A DNA stretch of 64,000 nucleotides from Psilocybe azurescens (GCA_023853785.1 JAJIRX010000019.1:1-64000); one strand, 5' to 3'. Counted from the stretch's first letter, positions 23,300 to 36,240 are shown. A program made the numbers and translations. Notes: a model not told the origin generated them from the sequence alone.

Positions 23300-25534
23300 A
23301 AATATCCACTCACCTCTCTACTCAAGCTGATCAGGACTATCAGAAGAACGTAACTTGCTCTTTATATCCAATGACGAATCAATGAATCCCCTCTCGTGTT
23401 TGGCTGTGCATTAGTGAACGATGAATAATATGTCTGCTTCACACTACCACCTACCGTTGTATCCTTACAATATATTAAAAGTGCCCTCCTATGTCTCCCG
23501 GTGTTGCAAGCCTTCAAGCCATGTTCACATACCAACTGTCTTTTCTGATCAACTCTGATGCAGATGTACTTCCCTAGATAACACACACGGCCTCTATTTT
23601 CGGTTTTTGCCCAACCTGCATACACGAGAATCATATATCATCCGCTCTTTCTACTCTCATTGTGCAGAGCAGCAACGCATAAAATATCAGGAGGTGATAT
23701 AGAGATGGTTATGCAAGATCTGAGCTCTACTGTCAGGATAGGATCGAGAGGGTGAGGCATGGATGTTTCTGACCAGTACTTTGATTCCGCTGAATGGTGC
23801 CCATGTGCTAGCCTCATTGTCTTATTCTCTTACTGATGACCCATCCATGTCATCATTAACATCCACATCCATATCCACACTCCCATTCTCAACGATATTA
23901 TGCCCGGCATCCATAACAGTAACCCCAGCTCTAATGAATGCATTTCACGAACACGTTTATTATATATCGTGCCCCTTAATAATTGTACAGATTTCGAACG
24001 TCGTGTTGAGGGATGAGAGAGCCTTCTTTGTGGGGACAAAGGACGGTGTTGTCCATGGTTAAGGTTGGGTTGAGGGTCAAGACCGAAGCGTCGAGTTTCT
24101 GAGCAGAACTCTTCAAGCATCCAGAATGTCTCGATCTCAAGTTAAGCTAGAAAGTTGGTCGTCTCAGGTACTCATAATACCATTGGCATTCAGACTCAGC
24201 AGAGCCCTGATCCATCTACCCATTACATATTCCATACAACCATACGGTCCCCTCATAACTCTTCTGCGATCTTCCCCATGATATGCAGTGAGGGTCCCTC
24301 TACATTTGGATTCGATGATTTTGCGTGGGTTTACCTACCCATGACCTTGACCTTGACTTTGACACTCTCCTTCATCTGTTCCAGGCTCATAATCTACGGC
24401 ATGGATTGTAATAGGCAACAGAACGCCTCTCCATGCCGCTCTGTGCGAGTGCTCAGGTCGTTGTGTTGTGGGTGGTGTCCTGTAGGCTGCATTCATGTAA
24501 ATGTATATGTTTCCGCTCCCTATCCATTGTCTCTGTCCACGCTAACGTCATTTCTCTCCATTCTCTACCTATAATTGTTCAGAAATGCTCACAAACAGCG
24601 CATAGAAGCTTAATAGGTACATATTGCAACTTGCTCCTCCCAACCCACTAAGACAATTCAGGAGTTCTCACAGCCCCCGCCCTCGGCTCGCACCACACGT
24701 GTACTCTTGCATATAAGAACATAATACGAGCTTTTGACTCGTTATCGATACATTCCGAGAGGAGAACGTACAGATTGAGGGATTTTGGGCTGGATTCAAT
24801 AGCAGGGTGATGTAACGAGTGGGTTGTTGAGGAGGGAGGGGGTGCGCACGTGTGCGTGGATGTGTGCGATAGGACCAAGATAAAAAATTTGAATGGATGG
24901 TTTTGGATTAATGGTTGTGTTGGATTCCTGGGTGAATAAGAAGGAAAGGGACGTATTGAGAGTATGACAGAAAAGCATGGAACGGAGAGGCCATGGAAGT
25001 GTGTGAAATAGAGCGGACCCACATACCTATGAGGAGAGTAGCTGACCTCTGCGTCTCAGTGCAACTCGCAGTTCCGATAGTTTGAGACCACGATGAGAGT
25101 ACTCAGAGACATTCAAGCTCAAATTACAATGTGATGTAATGAGTGAGAGTCAATAACTCAGCGCTTGACGGTCATATCCCGCAGACATTTAGACTGCGCT
25201 GTCCTGCCGATCAGACATATCGTGTCAATCAATTCCAGTGCTACAGATATATTTAGTTCAGTGAAGCCGAGAATATAGCATAAGGACCCACTTATTGATT
25301 ACTAGACACAATTCACTTACAGTAGGGAAAACGAGAAGGAGAAACTTATTATTAAAAAGAATGTAAAAACAAGAACGAAGGTATTAAAAAATCGACAGAT
25401 CAACTGCTGCTTTGACGTGTACCAATCATAGAATGTTAAATATAAATTTAAGGAAGAGGAAGAGGAAAAGAAGAAATGATATTTGATGTCGAATGGACCC
25501 GCCATCACCTGCTATTTCTTTACCGCAATACGTG
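23300..25534. other. No gene recognised; contains duplicate of 19610-19870
   Basis: Short broken frames only. The block at about 24320-24520 pairs with 19610-19870. AT-rich, unremarkable DNA covers 25100-25500, directly downstream of the seven-helix protein gene. Confidence 0.4.
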
Positions 25535-26856
25535 TTAGACCTGATTGTCCCCAGATGTGGCATCTGTGCTGTATTCCCTGTTCACTTCGACTACGGGCAT
25601 CAGCCCCGCATCGTCTGTATAAACTGGGACGTTAACGTCTCCTCCGATGCCATGTCCACTGTGGCCGCTGTCATTGTCTTGCTGTGATCCAAATTTCAAG
25701 CCAGATATGTGAGTTATTTTGGAGAATGTAACTGTGTGGTTGTGGTTTGTAGCAATTCTGGCAACCAGAATTGTTGGTGCCATCCCTGCTTCTAGGTTAG
25801 AGATACGGGACGCGCAAACCATCATTAGAGGACACGTACTGCGATAATAGTGACAATTGTTTCGATGTAATATTCAGCTTCACTCAAGGGAGATCCCAAG
25901 ACGCCGAATAATGGAACAATGAAGGAGATGGCATAGAGGAGAAGTACAAATGCATAAGCTGCAGCTGACTCGATGATCGTTATCACAATGCGATTGAATA
26001 GTCTTTTGGATCCTGAACCATCTAATCGAGAGACGGAATATATTTTGTAACCAATGAGAAATGTTGTAATCACAGTGGTGCCCAATGATACAAATGGCGT
26101 AGCACTGAAGATACTATTGAATAGATTAGCGTTTGCGTCACTGGTTATATGGCTCAATTTTGTATTTAAAACCGTTGTCGTAACAAATAGACCTGCAATG
26201 ACATGTCATTACAGGAAGTATTCATGCCAGGCCTTTATCCACGGGACTTACCACATTCTGCGACTAAAAGTATGAATGGAACCGAAATCGCCCAGAATGA
26301 TTGTCCCCAGACGTGGTAGCATCTCCATATCTGTTGAGACGTTCGTAAGAATTAAGTAATAATCAAAAATGATGACCAACCAATAGCCCATCGGAAATAA
26401 TCAACAAGAAATTCAATAGAAAGTCACTGATTACCCAGGTCCATTGAGGGCCCTCTCCCATTGTTCCCCAAAGATTAATTCTCGTGTATCTCCGGTAATC
26501 ACAATTGTCCAATTAAGGTAGTACCATTCCATAATGAAGTCCAGGAAGCAAAGAAAATAGAGCACAGAAATTGCTGAAAGAATGATGTGACGATTTGAAT
26601 TCACAGGCTTCTTGGATACTGTGGGACACATCATTGGTAAAGTATTTTTCAAGTTGAAGGGAAGAATTCACGGTGAAGGTACATGGTTCCTCCATATACC
26701 ATAGTGTAAATGCCTGATGCACATAAGTTTGTGTTGATGATATGCACAGGAGTTGAGATTTACCCATGAGAAAATTAAAAGCATTGAGCTATTGAAGTTG
26801 CCGCTAATTTCATTCTCTTGAACGTTGACTGGGAATGGAATGTCAGGCATAGACAT
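25535..26856 (-). CDS. Seven-helix membrane protein of an Agaricomycete-type family
   Basis: Reads leftwards from ATG 26856 through about seven exons to TAA 25535. The recognisable series is: MSMPDIPFPV start; IYTMVYGGTMYLH; SNRHIILSAISVLYFLCF; WTWVISDFLLNFLLIISDGLL; IWRCYHVWGQSFWAISVPFILLV; GLFVTTTVL; then TTVITTFLIGYKIY, SAAAYAFVLLLYAIS and AGMAPTILVARIA, followed by a polar tail. Seven hydrophobic stretches and the DGLLIWRCY..WG block match a large, uncharacterised mushroom membrane-protein family whose role is unknown. Intron ends are GT/AG. A GGGG run at 26466-26469 forces a frame change between RELIFG and EGPQW; a five-base run would keep the frame, so this may be a missing base. Confidence 0.7.
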
Positions 26857-28255
26857 TGGGAGATGCTTTATAGTTGGGGATCTTCATACATTGAACACCT
26901 TATATAACCCATTTGATTATAATATTCATATCCTATGCTCCTTATTGTAACAATTCTCTTAAACTGTCGTTATGGATGCTTCCCGGAATCATCCCGGAAC
27001 TACCTCGCCTCAGTTCACCTACCGGCCATACAATGTTGTCCACACCGAAACTGTCCGGTGGATATGCTGCATTAAGCAAGCAGCTAACTCGATATCTAAA
27101 TTAGTCTTGTCCTAGGTATATCCATGTAGAGTCTATTGTGCCTGTAGCATCTCCGTGATTGGCATTGTGTACACCGGTACTTTGATGGTTAAGCCTTTAC
27201 AATCTTTCATGATGTTACCAAACCACGCCATTCGCATTTTCGTCAGTCTAGCTGGCACAAAAGCGGAGGTTGTGTATCCTGACACGTAAAATGACCAAAG
27301 TTTCTGGTGTCACCTGCTAACGTCGACATTCTCCTACGCATCCGATGTAGCCGACCATGAGAAGACAATGGGATCGGCATATTAAGACCGAGATGAACTC
27401 GAGGAATTCAATAAAACAATGCTCGAAACACCATCATGATTTTTGATCTCATCATACAACCACCATATGCCCGCATTTATATTCGTCAGATGGGCGTATG
27501 CGGCAACCTGAGCCGAGTGTAAGCCTGGCGCCCCAGTCTTGCCACAGCCGTATTATCTTATCTTCTACATTTACGTACACATGACCGCGATCCCCAACTC
27601 ATTCCTTCGACACTGACTTCTCTCTTACACATTACACATTATGCACCGTACACACCTGTAGCCCAGTCAGTCGATATATCGATATATCGTGGTCCTGTCA
27701 TTCTCCGCGTAACTCTCAGTGAGCCTGGTGACGCCAGGCTTTCACCGGGGATATGAGATGAGCTAAACCATCATCTGGTCGTCCCTTAGATCTGTTGCAA
27801 GTCTATCTCACACTGCGAATATGGTATCTGCGGTCAGTCATTCAGAGTTCAAACCTATCTGCTAGGTTCACAAATTCAGCGTAGTACAAGCTTAAAGTAG
27901 AAGTGGGGAGAGAACACGTTTGACATTGAGCCATGGACTCGGAACGAGGTGCGCGCACCCTATGGCATACGTCGATTAAAGATTGTTCCGAGAGATAAAA
28001 AAATCAGTCCGGAATAGAACGGGAGAGCACATAAGAACTCTGATGAATGATAACGCGGGTGCGTAAGGTGTGCTATCGAGAGCGTATATCCCGTTGTCAT
28101 TGAACGTCGGGTTTTTCGAACGTCTTGGTCGACTTATTCATGCTCATCTTCTTCACTATCAATGTCACTCACCCCTCCTCCAATAGTATCTATGCCTCAT
28201 CTACAACATGCATTTGGACTATTTGTTGATTTGGAATTATAGACCGCGATGTTAC
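26857..28255. other. No gene recognised; two small palindromes
   Basis: CGATATATCGATATATCG at 27672-27689 is a perfect 18-bp palindrome. AGCCTGG (27722-27728) and CCAGGCT (27734-27740) form a hairpin with a 5-base loop. No open frame of note on either strand. Confidence 0.5.
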
Positions 28256-28259
28256 CCTC

Positions 28260-28645
28260 CCAGGAATGGTCGCGGCCTCCTTTGGCATGTGAGGCGGAGC
28301 AAGCGCACCTCGTTGGGATTTCGGATTCGTTTAAGGAGGTCCTTTTTTGAAAATTTTTACCATGTTTTATTTTTGGTACCCAAAGAGTTTATCAGAAAGC
28401 TTGATGATTGCACATCAATCTATGTTTACAGAAAAATGAAGAACATAGCACACTGGCCTCTGTATCAATCTGATTACAAGTTGCGCATAGTCAATCAGTT
28501 GTTGAATACTTGCAGAGCGACTGTTCTTACCGCGGCCGGGCTAACGATGTTGACGCGTATGGCAGCTAGGTCCACTGGAATGCCCCGGAAGAACCCATTT
28601 AGCGCATTTATAACGCTACATGCAATCAGGGTATCTGGAAGAGAC
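28260..28645 (-). pseudogene. Short-chain dehydrogenase (SDR) relic, third paralog
   Basis: Minus strand reads NALNGFFRGIPVDLAAIRVNIVSPAAV (about 28640-28555). After an intron-like gap it reads KLSDKLFGYQK, stop, NMVKIFKKGPP, stop (about 28400-28320). These match the exons TAIEGLTRGLAVDLAPIRVN and KLVDKLFGDQR..MMKAFTQK of the SDR gene at 37490-38600 in the same order and strand. The first (Rossmann) exon and the last exon are not found here, and two stops interrupt what remains. It is a truncated paralog of the two fuller SDR genes in the window. Confidence 0.75.
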
Positions 28646-28875
28646 CTTAAACCACCAACACATACAAACACACCTAAAGGCCACGAAGAAACACGATAAG
28701 AAAACGAAGCCGCTCGAGTAGTAGGAACTAGAGCTATGGGATTGAGAAGAGAAGACGAGGTTCGAACGTAGAAGGCCAGGAAGGAGGGATGTAGATCGCG
28801 CTCTTCAAGACCTTGTACCACAGTCCTGCGCGGGTTTTGGTGGGATAGCGCGGAGGGAGGGATCCAATCATTCAA

Positions 28876-29810
28876 AACCAGCGATGCTCTGGCAATATAT
28901 GATAACTATTATGATATCAACGACATGTTCATGTTCATGTTCCAGCTAGAATTTCACACTGGTCGGCGTGATTATGCGTTATTAATATTGTTTCATCTCA
29001 TTCATCAATAGTGCTTCACAATGTGTTCTGCCAGTATGTGAAATTGTGAATTGCATATACGAAATCATCACTCTGCAGGGCTACACACAGCACAGTGCAG
29101 ATATGCCGCCGCCATAACCTGTCATAGCCCCAGCTAAGGTTCTCTCACTCTTTGACATGCCTAAGTATTCACATTTAACGACGAGTGCGACGACAATCAT
29201 ATAGTGTTATGAAAAGCATCTTCTCACCGTCCGCTGACATCACGACATTTCAATTTCGCCGCAAGCTCCCAGATGCCATGTACATGAGCGGCTCTGGAGG
29301 ATGCAGAGCAATATGTGAAGGCACAAGCCCTGCACAGCGGCAACGGCGACTCTGATTAATGTAGTATCACTGCAACTCATATGAACCCTAGCTGAATAAG
29401 GGTCGTAAGTATACCACACTCCTGAAAACTGCCAGTTATCTGCATCCGAATCCGTTCCGTCATCCAACAAAGTAATACTGAACGATTACTAGGACGGCCC
29501 CAACATGGATGATCCGTCCATGTCCTAAGATTGCCTAACATCAACCAATGTACCCTTACCAAGGTGATTCAGAGAATGCCGAAATGCAGGGTACTGCCCC
29601 TCACTGTGCAAAACGATAAAGCACTAAAAATAGCCTTCGTCCAGCATCGATTCCGACGGCCTTTGCACCTAGGCCTCAGGCCTCAACACCCCGGAAATCT
29701 CACTCCATGAAACAAACATGACATAATCATCATCATCCTGCTCTACTCTCCAACGCACAACATCTTCATCCCCGCGCATATACTTACCTACATATATAAG
29801 TAACCGGGGA
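28876..29810. other. No gene recognised
   Basis: Intergenic DNA between the SDR relic and the Mpv17-family gene. The frames near 29240-29560 on the minus strand have no recognisable family signature. Confidence 0.45.
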
Positions 29811-30902
29811 TCAGAACTCCGCGACCTCGATCTTCTCGATGCCCGTGCCCGTAATCGCTGTTTGCTTCAGCGACGCGTTCGCAGTGCTCAGGTATGTATC
29901 TAAAGAAAGCAAAACATAAAAATGAAACATAAATCGGGAGTCCGGACATATAAATGATGGAATGTGGATAGGTAAAAAAAAACATACTCCAGAAAAGACT
30001 GACGACGCTGACGAAGACCAATCTCAGATGCGGCGGCACCAGCGAGAAGTTGATGATCTGCGTAGGGATGTGTACTCCCCAACTGCGGATCAGAGTGGGG
30101 ACGAACGCCTTTCAAATCGCAAAATCAAACGTATATTTCAGAATACGAGAATGATGATTGTGGAGAGGGAGGAGTGGCGTACGGCTTGGGTCCTGGGCAT
30201 GGCCTCTTCAGGTTTCCCTTCTAGCAGAGCCATGGACCCGTAGAAGAATGCGATGCCCACTGAGGAGAACGGAATGTGCTGTTAAAACCAGCGGAGACGT
30301 CGGCTAAAACGGGGAGGGAAACGCACCTGGAGCGAGAAGGGCTTGATCAAGCCACATCTAACGAGTTAAAGATGAACATCACAATGAGCACAATACCAGG
30401 TACTCAAGTGCAACGTACTCGACACAGAAGAGCTTTAGTCGGACTGGGGAACTTCATCTGATTCAACAGCTGATACCACTTCGTCATGGCCGGTCCAAAG
30501 ATTGCACCTCTGTAGAACGTTAGTCGTCCGGTGCGCATCCACTGCCATCATTAGCATCAATATATTGTCAAAGATCCCACTCAAAAAAGAACACATCAAA
30601 AACAAAAGGAAATCCTCTCATTTCATCAAGACAAGAGACCATACATACATCATGGTTCCGCCCCTTCCCTTCCACAGCCTGCTGAGCAATCAAATCTCCC
30701 GCACAGAAGAGCACGCCGGCGGTGAGACATTGTGTGAGCATAGGCCTGCGGACGAGGGCGGTGCTGGGAGACGCGGGGGCAGGCAAAAACAGAACAGAAC
30801 GGGCGTGAGCACGAGGTCGGGTGCTTCCGGGTTTAGGAACACGCGTAGAGGTGTTCGCGCTGGGACACATACTTGTAAGTAGGAGCGAAGGACGTGGGCC
30901 AT
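29811..30902 (-). CDS. Mpv17/PMP22 family membrane protein
   Basis: Minus-strand exons read in the order expected for this family: MAHVLRSYLQ (ATG 30902); ALVRRPMLTQCLTAGVLFCAGDLIAQQAVEGKG; TGRLTFYRGAIFGPAMTKWYQLLNQ; VGIAFFYGSMALLEGKPEEA; KAFVPTLIRSWGVHIPTQIINFSLVPPHLRLVFVSVVSLFW; and a last exon TYLSTANASLKQ...KIEVAEF ending in TGA at 29811. The RRP.LTQ start, the GP..TKWYQ block and the W..QIINF..VP..LR..FV block are the family hallmarks. Members are small four-helix proteins of mitochondrial inner or peroxisomal membranes. Introns are 50-110 bp. No stop or frame break was found in the exons read, so this is one of the healthiest genes in the left half. The exon 1-2 junction was not settled. 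Confidence 0.82.
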
Positions 30903-31161
30903 CCTCGATGTGTTGTGAGGCCTAGAGAACTTGAGGAAGTATGGGTAGAAACAGTTCTAGTTGGGCTCGTTGTCGTCCAAGCTCAAGTTCGACGCAATGG
31001 TTCCACGTGCGGCAATAGGAGCCTGGTGACAAGCAACGAATCATTAGCCGGCTCTGATCGGCCGATTGCCCATAGATTTTGCCGTAAGTTGCTCCCAACG
31101 CAATCGGGGACTAAATCGGAATATAAAAACCCCGGCTGATATCGACGGCACAGAGTTGATA

Positions 31162-32819
31162 ATGGCTCGGGGTCCACTTGCCATCAGGTCATGCTCAGTA
31201 AGTAATTGAAAGTGTCATCGTTTGACAGTTACGCTAGGTAGGTATATTCCAGGTGTCCGAACTATTGCAGCACCTCTACGGATTATGACTCCAGACATTG
31301 TCGACGTACTCCATATAAAGTGTCATGTCAAAAAGATTGAGATCCCAAGCTAATTTGCAATCCTTCATGAGTACCGATTCGCAAAATATTCAATTGATTC
31401 ATGCAAGGTCAGTCAGTTATATCGAGCGCTTATTGTGCTGTTTTTGATGAGAATCTAAGAGCAGTAGGGGGAGTATCGTCAGTATGCGCGTTAAATCGAA
31501 CTTTTGCTTGTTTTTCTGAAGGCACTTTCTAGCTCATCGCCATTCTTCTAAACTCTGGTGCTCTGGGAGTTTTGACTGTTCAAGTGTGTGAGTGATTGAT
31601 TTCTCGTGATTATACAGTCCCGTAATTATTGCACACGTTGTTAAAAAAATCAGACTTCTATTATCTCGCGTTTACCAAGGACCCATTTTACAATAAAGCC
31701 GTTGTCTATGGAATATTCATCTTGGAGACAGTACAGACTATCATGGGTTCCAAGTATCTATTTTTGAGCCTTGTGTACAGTTACATGGACGCGCAATCAG
31801 TGGATCGGGTTCGCGACCTATGGTTTACTTTTCCCATCCTGGGCGGAGTCGGTATGTCAACCGCCGACATCTTAGATGTATCTCTTCTTACCACAGATGG
31901 CTGTGTCTCAATTTCAAAACCTGGACGCTACATTAAACATTTCAATTCCAGTCACTTGCGTTGTACAATTATTCTACGCGCGTCGTATCATTATCCTCAG
32001 AAAGTATGGCACGCATGCAAGAGCGGGTGCAATCATCATAATTATGGTAAACCATAATTCTGCATCTTGAGCGGCAGCTTTATGTCTGACAACTTGAGTC
32101 AGCTTTCTGTAGTCCAATTTATCATGAACATCCTGCTTGCCATTAGGCTTTGCCATACTAGGTCGTTATTGGCTGTTCACATAGAGGAAAGACTGCCTTT
32201 TCTGGTTCGTTGAGCATTGCTCGCCAATTCCCAGATAAATCTCATAGCTTTGTCCACCTTTTAACAGATGTTCAATGTATTTGGTGTCCTTTGTGATGTT
32301 ATGATAGCCGTCTACATGACTATTATTGTGTGTCCTATTCGCTAAGTTTCATAGTATCTGACATATCTTCATCGCGACTTCTCTACTGGTTGAATATAGC
32401 TAACGAGCGCCAATCCGGGAACGAGACAAACTCGGAAGGTCATTCGAAATATTGTGCGATTGACAATTGAAACTGGCTCGATCACAGGTATACTCATAGC
32501 TTCTTTCGACTGTTCTCAAGTTCCATCATATTTCTGAAATTTCTTATCAGCTCTGGTTCTCATTATCAACATTGTACTCGGCTACATTCCACAACAACGA
32601 CGATACTCCTACTATCATGTCACAAACACGGCGATCTCAAAGCTATACGCCAACAGCGTGATGGTGATATTAAATAGCAGGATGCAACTGACATCGGACG
32701 TGCAGAAGGAGGAGCTATCCGGTTTAATGTTTTTCTCTTTCGACATCATGGGGAGCGCTGGCATAGGGCTATCCAGCGCAAGGGTCCCATGTAGAAGACA
32801 TAGCGAGGTTATCACGTAG
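31162..32819 (+). CDS. DUF6534-type multi-helix membrane protein, middle part doubtful
   Basis: Exons fit GT/AG rules: 31533-31587 (LIAILLNSGALGVLTVQV), 31654-31851 (YFYYLAFTKDPFYNKAVVYGIFILE..., ILGGV), from 31952 (VTCVVQLFYARRIIILRK), about 32268-32330 (MFNVFGVLCDVMIAVYMT), 32400-32487 (TRQTRKVIRNIVRLTIETGSIT) and 32551-32819 (LVLIINIVLGYIPQQRYSYYHV...KLYANSVMVILNSRM, then TAG). The order and the blocks FFVQ.F.A.RI, D..IA..MT, TG..T and KLY.NS...LN.R are those of the mushroom DUF6534 family (function unknown). Between about 32010 and 32260 I could not find a stop-free exon, so the gene may be damaged there. The first exon is uncertain; ATG 31162 is one option. Confidence 0.65.
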
Positions 32820-33012
32820 AATATTTTCATGGAGAACGGTAGAACAACTGGATTGTACAAATCTCGTTACCATGGATAGCTATACATTTGATTGTATTCT
32901 TGTGAGGTCTCGTGTACAACGATTATAGAATAACAAACTCTCGATAATTGCAGCATCTATTAACTAAAACCACCTTGTTCTCAGGTAATTAGTAATAAAA
33001 CAAATCAGTAAT

Positions 33013-33411
33013 TCACTGTCCCATATGAATGAACGGGACCTATCGGTTGTATCCAACACCGCTCAGACGCAACTTCCGAGTAGCCATGTGAAGTGCTAAA
33101 GCAGACTTACTCATGTCGGGCTAAAAGACACGTTTTCTATCCCCACCTTCGAAAAGCTCTTCGTAAAATGCGTCGGCCACAGTAGGCCCATCTGCATCCG
33201 CTATTTCCCTATTCCCCACGTCTGATTAAAACCCGGCATTTTCTGACACATTCACACGAAGACCCACCACATTGTCGCGACGACACTCCGATATCCAGAG
33301 AAAAGCAAGCAAGCCCCCAACACTCATAGCTTCATCCGGAGCGCTCACATCTCCCATAGCCGTCTCACATGCGCATAAGGCAAGCGATCCACTAGGTATC
33401 GACTGCTGCAT
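33013..33411 (-). pseudogene. CHAT-domain (caspase-like) protein relic
   Basis: Minus strand reads ACETAMGDVSAPDEAMSV, then after a frame change DADGPTVADAFYEELFEGGDRKRVF, stop, KSALALHMATRKLRL, and NR, stop, VPFIHMGQ with a final TGA at 33013. This is the C-terminal end of the CHAT domain found in large TPR-CHAT proteins of basidiomycetes; the Cys of ACETA is the expected catalytic residue. The catalytic His and the TPR array are missing. The TAG before VPFIH replaces a codon expected to be Trp. Clearly a dead fragment. Confidence 0.75.
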
Positions 33412-33829
33412 TATTTTACTATCAATAACTTTCCATTCTTGACAGGCAATGAGCTATCCCGAGGATTCGAGTGGTCCTAAACACCATGACATGAAAAATT
33501 GGGCGATAGAAGCGCTTTGGAGATTAGAGCAGACCGTCTCGACGTTTGAACTTGAAGCATTGGTAGATCCAAATTCTGCCAAATGATCGGTTGGTACTCG
33601 TGCTTTGATTCTCTCGAACTCAATACTGGCAGATGGAAGTTGAATATCTATAACAACCATCACTTGGAATGGCTGCTGCGAACCAGGTACAAGTTCGTCG
33701 TTTATGGATAGGAGGAGAAGCCAACGGTTTGGGGTATACGAGGACACCATGTAATTAGATAGGCATTCCAATGAGCCGTAATCATAATTATAGAGGCCAG
33801 CTGCATGAATGGGAAGGAAGCTGAATACG
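33412..33829. other. No gene recognised
   Basis: A minus-strand open frame runs through 33454-33975 but has no recognised domain and partly lies opposite the catalase-like relic. A fragment SIEFERIKARVPTDHLAEFGS is readable near 33600. It is left unassigned. Confidence 0.35.
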
Positions 33830-34680
33830 CCAGCAGTGCACCTCGAATCGTGGCGACCCCATCCAGCGCCGCATCTGCCCTCTCCACCGAACCCCATTTC
33901 CGCTCCTCCACTCCCCCCTACACCCATCATCGTCTGCTTCTCTAACTCGACAGGCACCCCTACCATCCCTGGCAACTACGCCAACGCCGACTCACACGGG
34001 ATCGCCGTGCGCTTCAACCTTGGGTTCGATTCGAAAGGCCGCCGCGCGCATACGGACATCATCGATCACTCCATGCCGTTCTTCCCGACACGCACAGGCG
34101 GAGAGTTGCTCGAGTTCTTGAAGGCCGTCGAGGCACCACAAGCCGTGGGAGGAGGTGGGAGGGCCGAGCCCAGTGGAACAGTTCTCGGTGGGCATCCGGC
34201 TGCGAAGGCGTTCGTCCAGGAGCCTTAGCCTGCGCCGTCCAGCTTCGCGCGGGAGGCGTATTCGGGGCGACCGCTGTCAAGTTGATCGGGTCAGATGGGA
34301 AGGTGACATATGTCCAATATCGCATCGTACCACAGGACGACGTCGATATGCTCTCTTTAGAAGAGGCCAAAGCGAAGGGCGATAATTACCTCCACGACGA
34401 GCTCGCCGCGTGTCTCTCCAGCAGCGGCGGTGGGGCATTCATCTTCAAGCTCCTAGCTCAAGTCGCCGAGGAGACATCACAGACGATGCCACCGTGCACT
34501 GGCCCGAGGAGCGTGCGCTGGTCGGGCGGGGCGAGGTGCGAAGGGCTGATGGGGGAGGAGAGCAAGAAGGAGCAGAAGTACGTCATACTCGATCCGATTC
34601 CGCGCGTGGAGGGTTCGAGCCGAGTGAGAACCCGTTGTTGGAGATGAGGGCGGCGGTGTAATTGGTCAGTGGGCAGCAGT
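33830..34680 (+). pseudogene. Catalase-related (SrpA-like) heme protein, multiply broken
   Basis: Plus strand reads, across frames: ALSTEPHFRSSTP, VCFSNSTGTPTIPG, ADSHGIAVRFNLG, RAHTDIIDHSMPFFPTRTGGELLEFLKAV, HPAAKAFVQEP, VKLIGSDGKVTYVQYRIVP, GDNYLHDEL, DITDDATVHWPEER and DPIPRVEG. This is the small catalase-like subgroup that includes SrpA, which binds heme and usually serves as a peroxidase. A TAG follows VQEP, single-base shifts lie near 33910, 34255 and 34460-34620, and the expected end AAVYLVS has a stop at its Tyr codon. The sequence is far more GC-rich than its surroundings. Order and coverage are almost complete, so inactivation looks recent; the alternative is a gene hit by several sequence errors. 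Confidence 0.75.
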
Positions 34681-34756
34681 GTCGGACAGCGTAGCGAAAG
34701 TTTAAGCTTAAGTCTGAAGCGAGTCAGAAGAATAGAATGAGATTTCTCGGAGTCTG

Positions 34757-34910
34757 TGGTATTTGTCTCCTATTCACTGATGTTATTCTTTAATGGGTAT
34801 GCCAAATATGAACTCACGTTTCGGCAGCGTCGGTATCTATTTGTGGCGATTATCTTGGAGTTGAACGTTGAACAGTTATCACCGATCCCTACTGCCGTCA
34901 GCTGCCTCGA
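34757..34910 (+). repeat. Dispersed fragment, related to 39160-39240 and 44250-44380
   Basis: Contains TCACTGATGTTATTCTTTAATGGG... followed by a block with ATCTTGGAGTTGAAC. The copy at 44255-44380 has the same elements (GTGATGTTATTCTTTAAGGGG, ATCTTGAAGTTGAACAAC), and 39165-39240 a shorter one. Not recognised as a known repeat. Confidence 0.5.
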
Positions 34911-35029
34911 GTCATGATACTTTAACACGATAAATACAAATGAAACTAGCCGGTCCAGAGAATCCACCTGGGCTGGATAGGAAAGCGCTACACCAGACCA
35001 TCTTCCCAAACGAAAGTATTTTAGCCCTT

Positions 35030-36240
35030 AAGGAATAGCTGGTATATCTATACCTGATGCGATATGTTGTTACATTAATGGATATCAGGCTCTTCTGATG
35101 GCTTAGTACATTTCACTTCTGCCTCAGGTCCGCCTAACTTTAAAGCAACGATATGAAATCGAACGTATTTACAAAGGAAAGTATGCTGTTATATATAGAA
35201 GAGGCGTAGAGGATGTCGATAACAGATATTATGTGATATGGCTACATATATGGTTGAATGTATCGAGTAAGTAGGTCCAGGAGCGTCGGAAGCAAATGAT
35301 ATCAGTAAAATAGTCGGACTTGCAGGAATGAGGAAAGTGATTGAAAAGCAATGCTGGACGTAGATGTAGATACGATTGCAGTAAGAAACGTTATAAGTAT
35401 GGATAGGGAGAAAGTCATTGAGCAACGTAAAGCAGATCCAAGGGATGTAAATGTTCCCATAAAATTGATCCAAAAGAATCAGCAACCCCAAGGAGGAAAT
35501 AAGATAAATACACATTTAATGTTGCACGAGATGCCGTCAGGTGGGCGATACCGTCAGTGTACCATGGACGACACTATTCATTGCTGCCAGTATTAAGTAC
35601 ATTCGCCCGAGAAAAGGTGGAGCTTCTAGATTCCGTTGGAACGGGCTGTGTGGCCGCGGTTACGCCTCTACTTAGAAACTCGAGTGTGGGCATATAAAAC
35701 TGGTCTGCAATGCCGAAGGCGTCGATGAAGAGGACTCGGCGCATGTGAAAGGCGAGTATGTGGATGCTGAGAAAGATGGTAATGAAAATTTAGTATTAGC
35801 TGCGAAAGCAGTATCCACGGGACCCTGTTGTTTATTGTACACCCGAAGAGGCTGGTTGAGAAGATCTTCCTGGCTGATTAGGTAGGAAGTAAATATGGAC
35901 ATTCAAAGACGTTAACATTCATCGCCTCGTCTGAGAGGATGGTGGAATTGTAAATCATGAAGCCATAATCCCTGGTTGAAGAGTGTATCCCCATGTAGGT
36001 TGGAGGTTTGATATTCCAAAAATACCAGAGCCTGATGGGAAAAAATTGAACTTCGTGCCTCGTGGTACGACAAGGGATGGGAATTTTAATGGTGGAAACT
36101 GGCACAGTATTAATTCTAAATGCTCGCTTTTCGGCCGATACTTCTAGGAAGGATGCTCTATCATGTGCATCCTTTTCTTCTCCCCACAAGGCCTTTGGCG
36201 AGTTCAATGATCCAGTAAAAAACTGAAACGGTGTAATAGT
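35030..36240. other. Unrecognised coding-like fragments
   Basis: The minus strand has an open stretch at 35878-36207 (about 109 codons, Met start) and the plus strand one at about 35690-35880. Neither shows a domain I recognise, and no flanking exon could be joined. They may be relics or chance frames. Confidence 0.3.

Noticed and set aside
31974..32156. Minus-strand ORF within the DUF6534-type gene
   Set aside because: It lies opposite the exon carrying VTCVVQLFYARRIIIL on the plus strand, whose flanking exons join in phase; the minus frame has no support.
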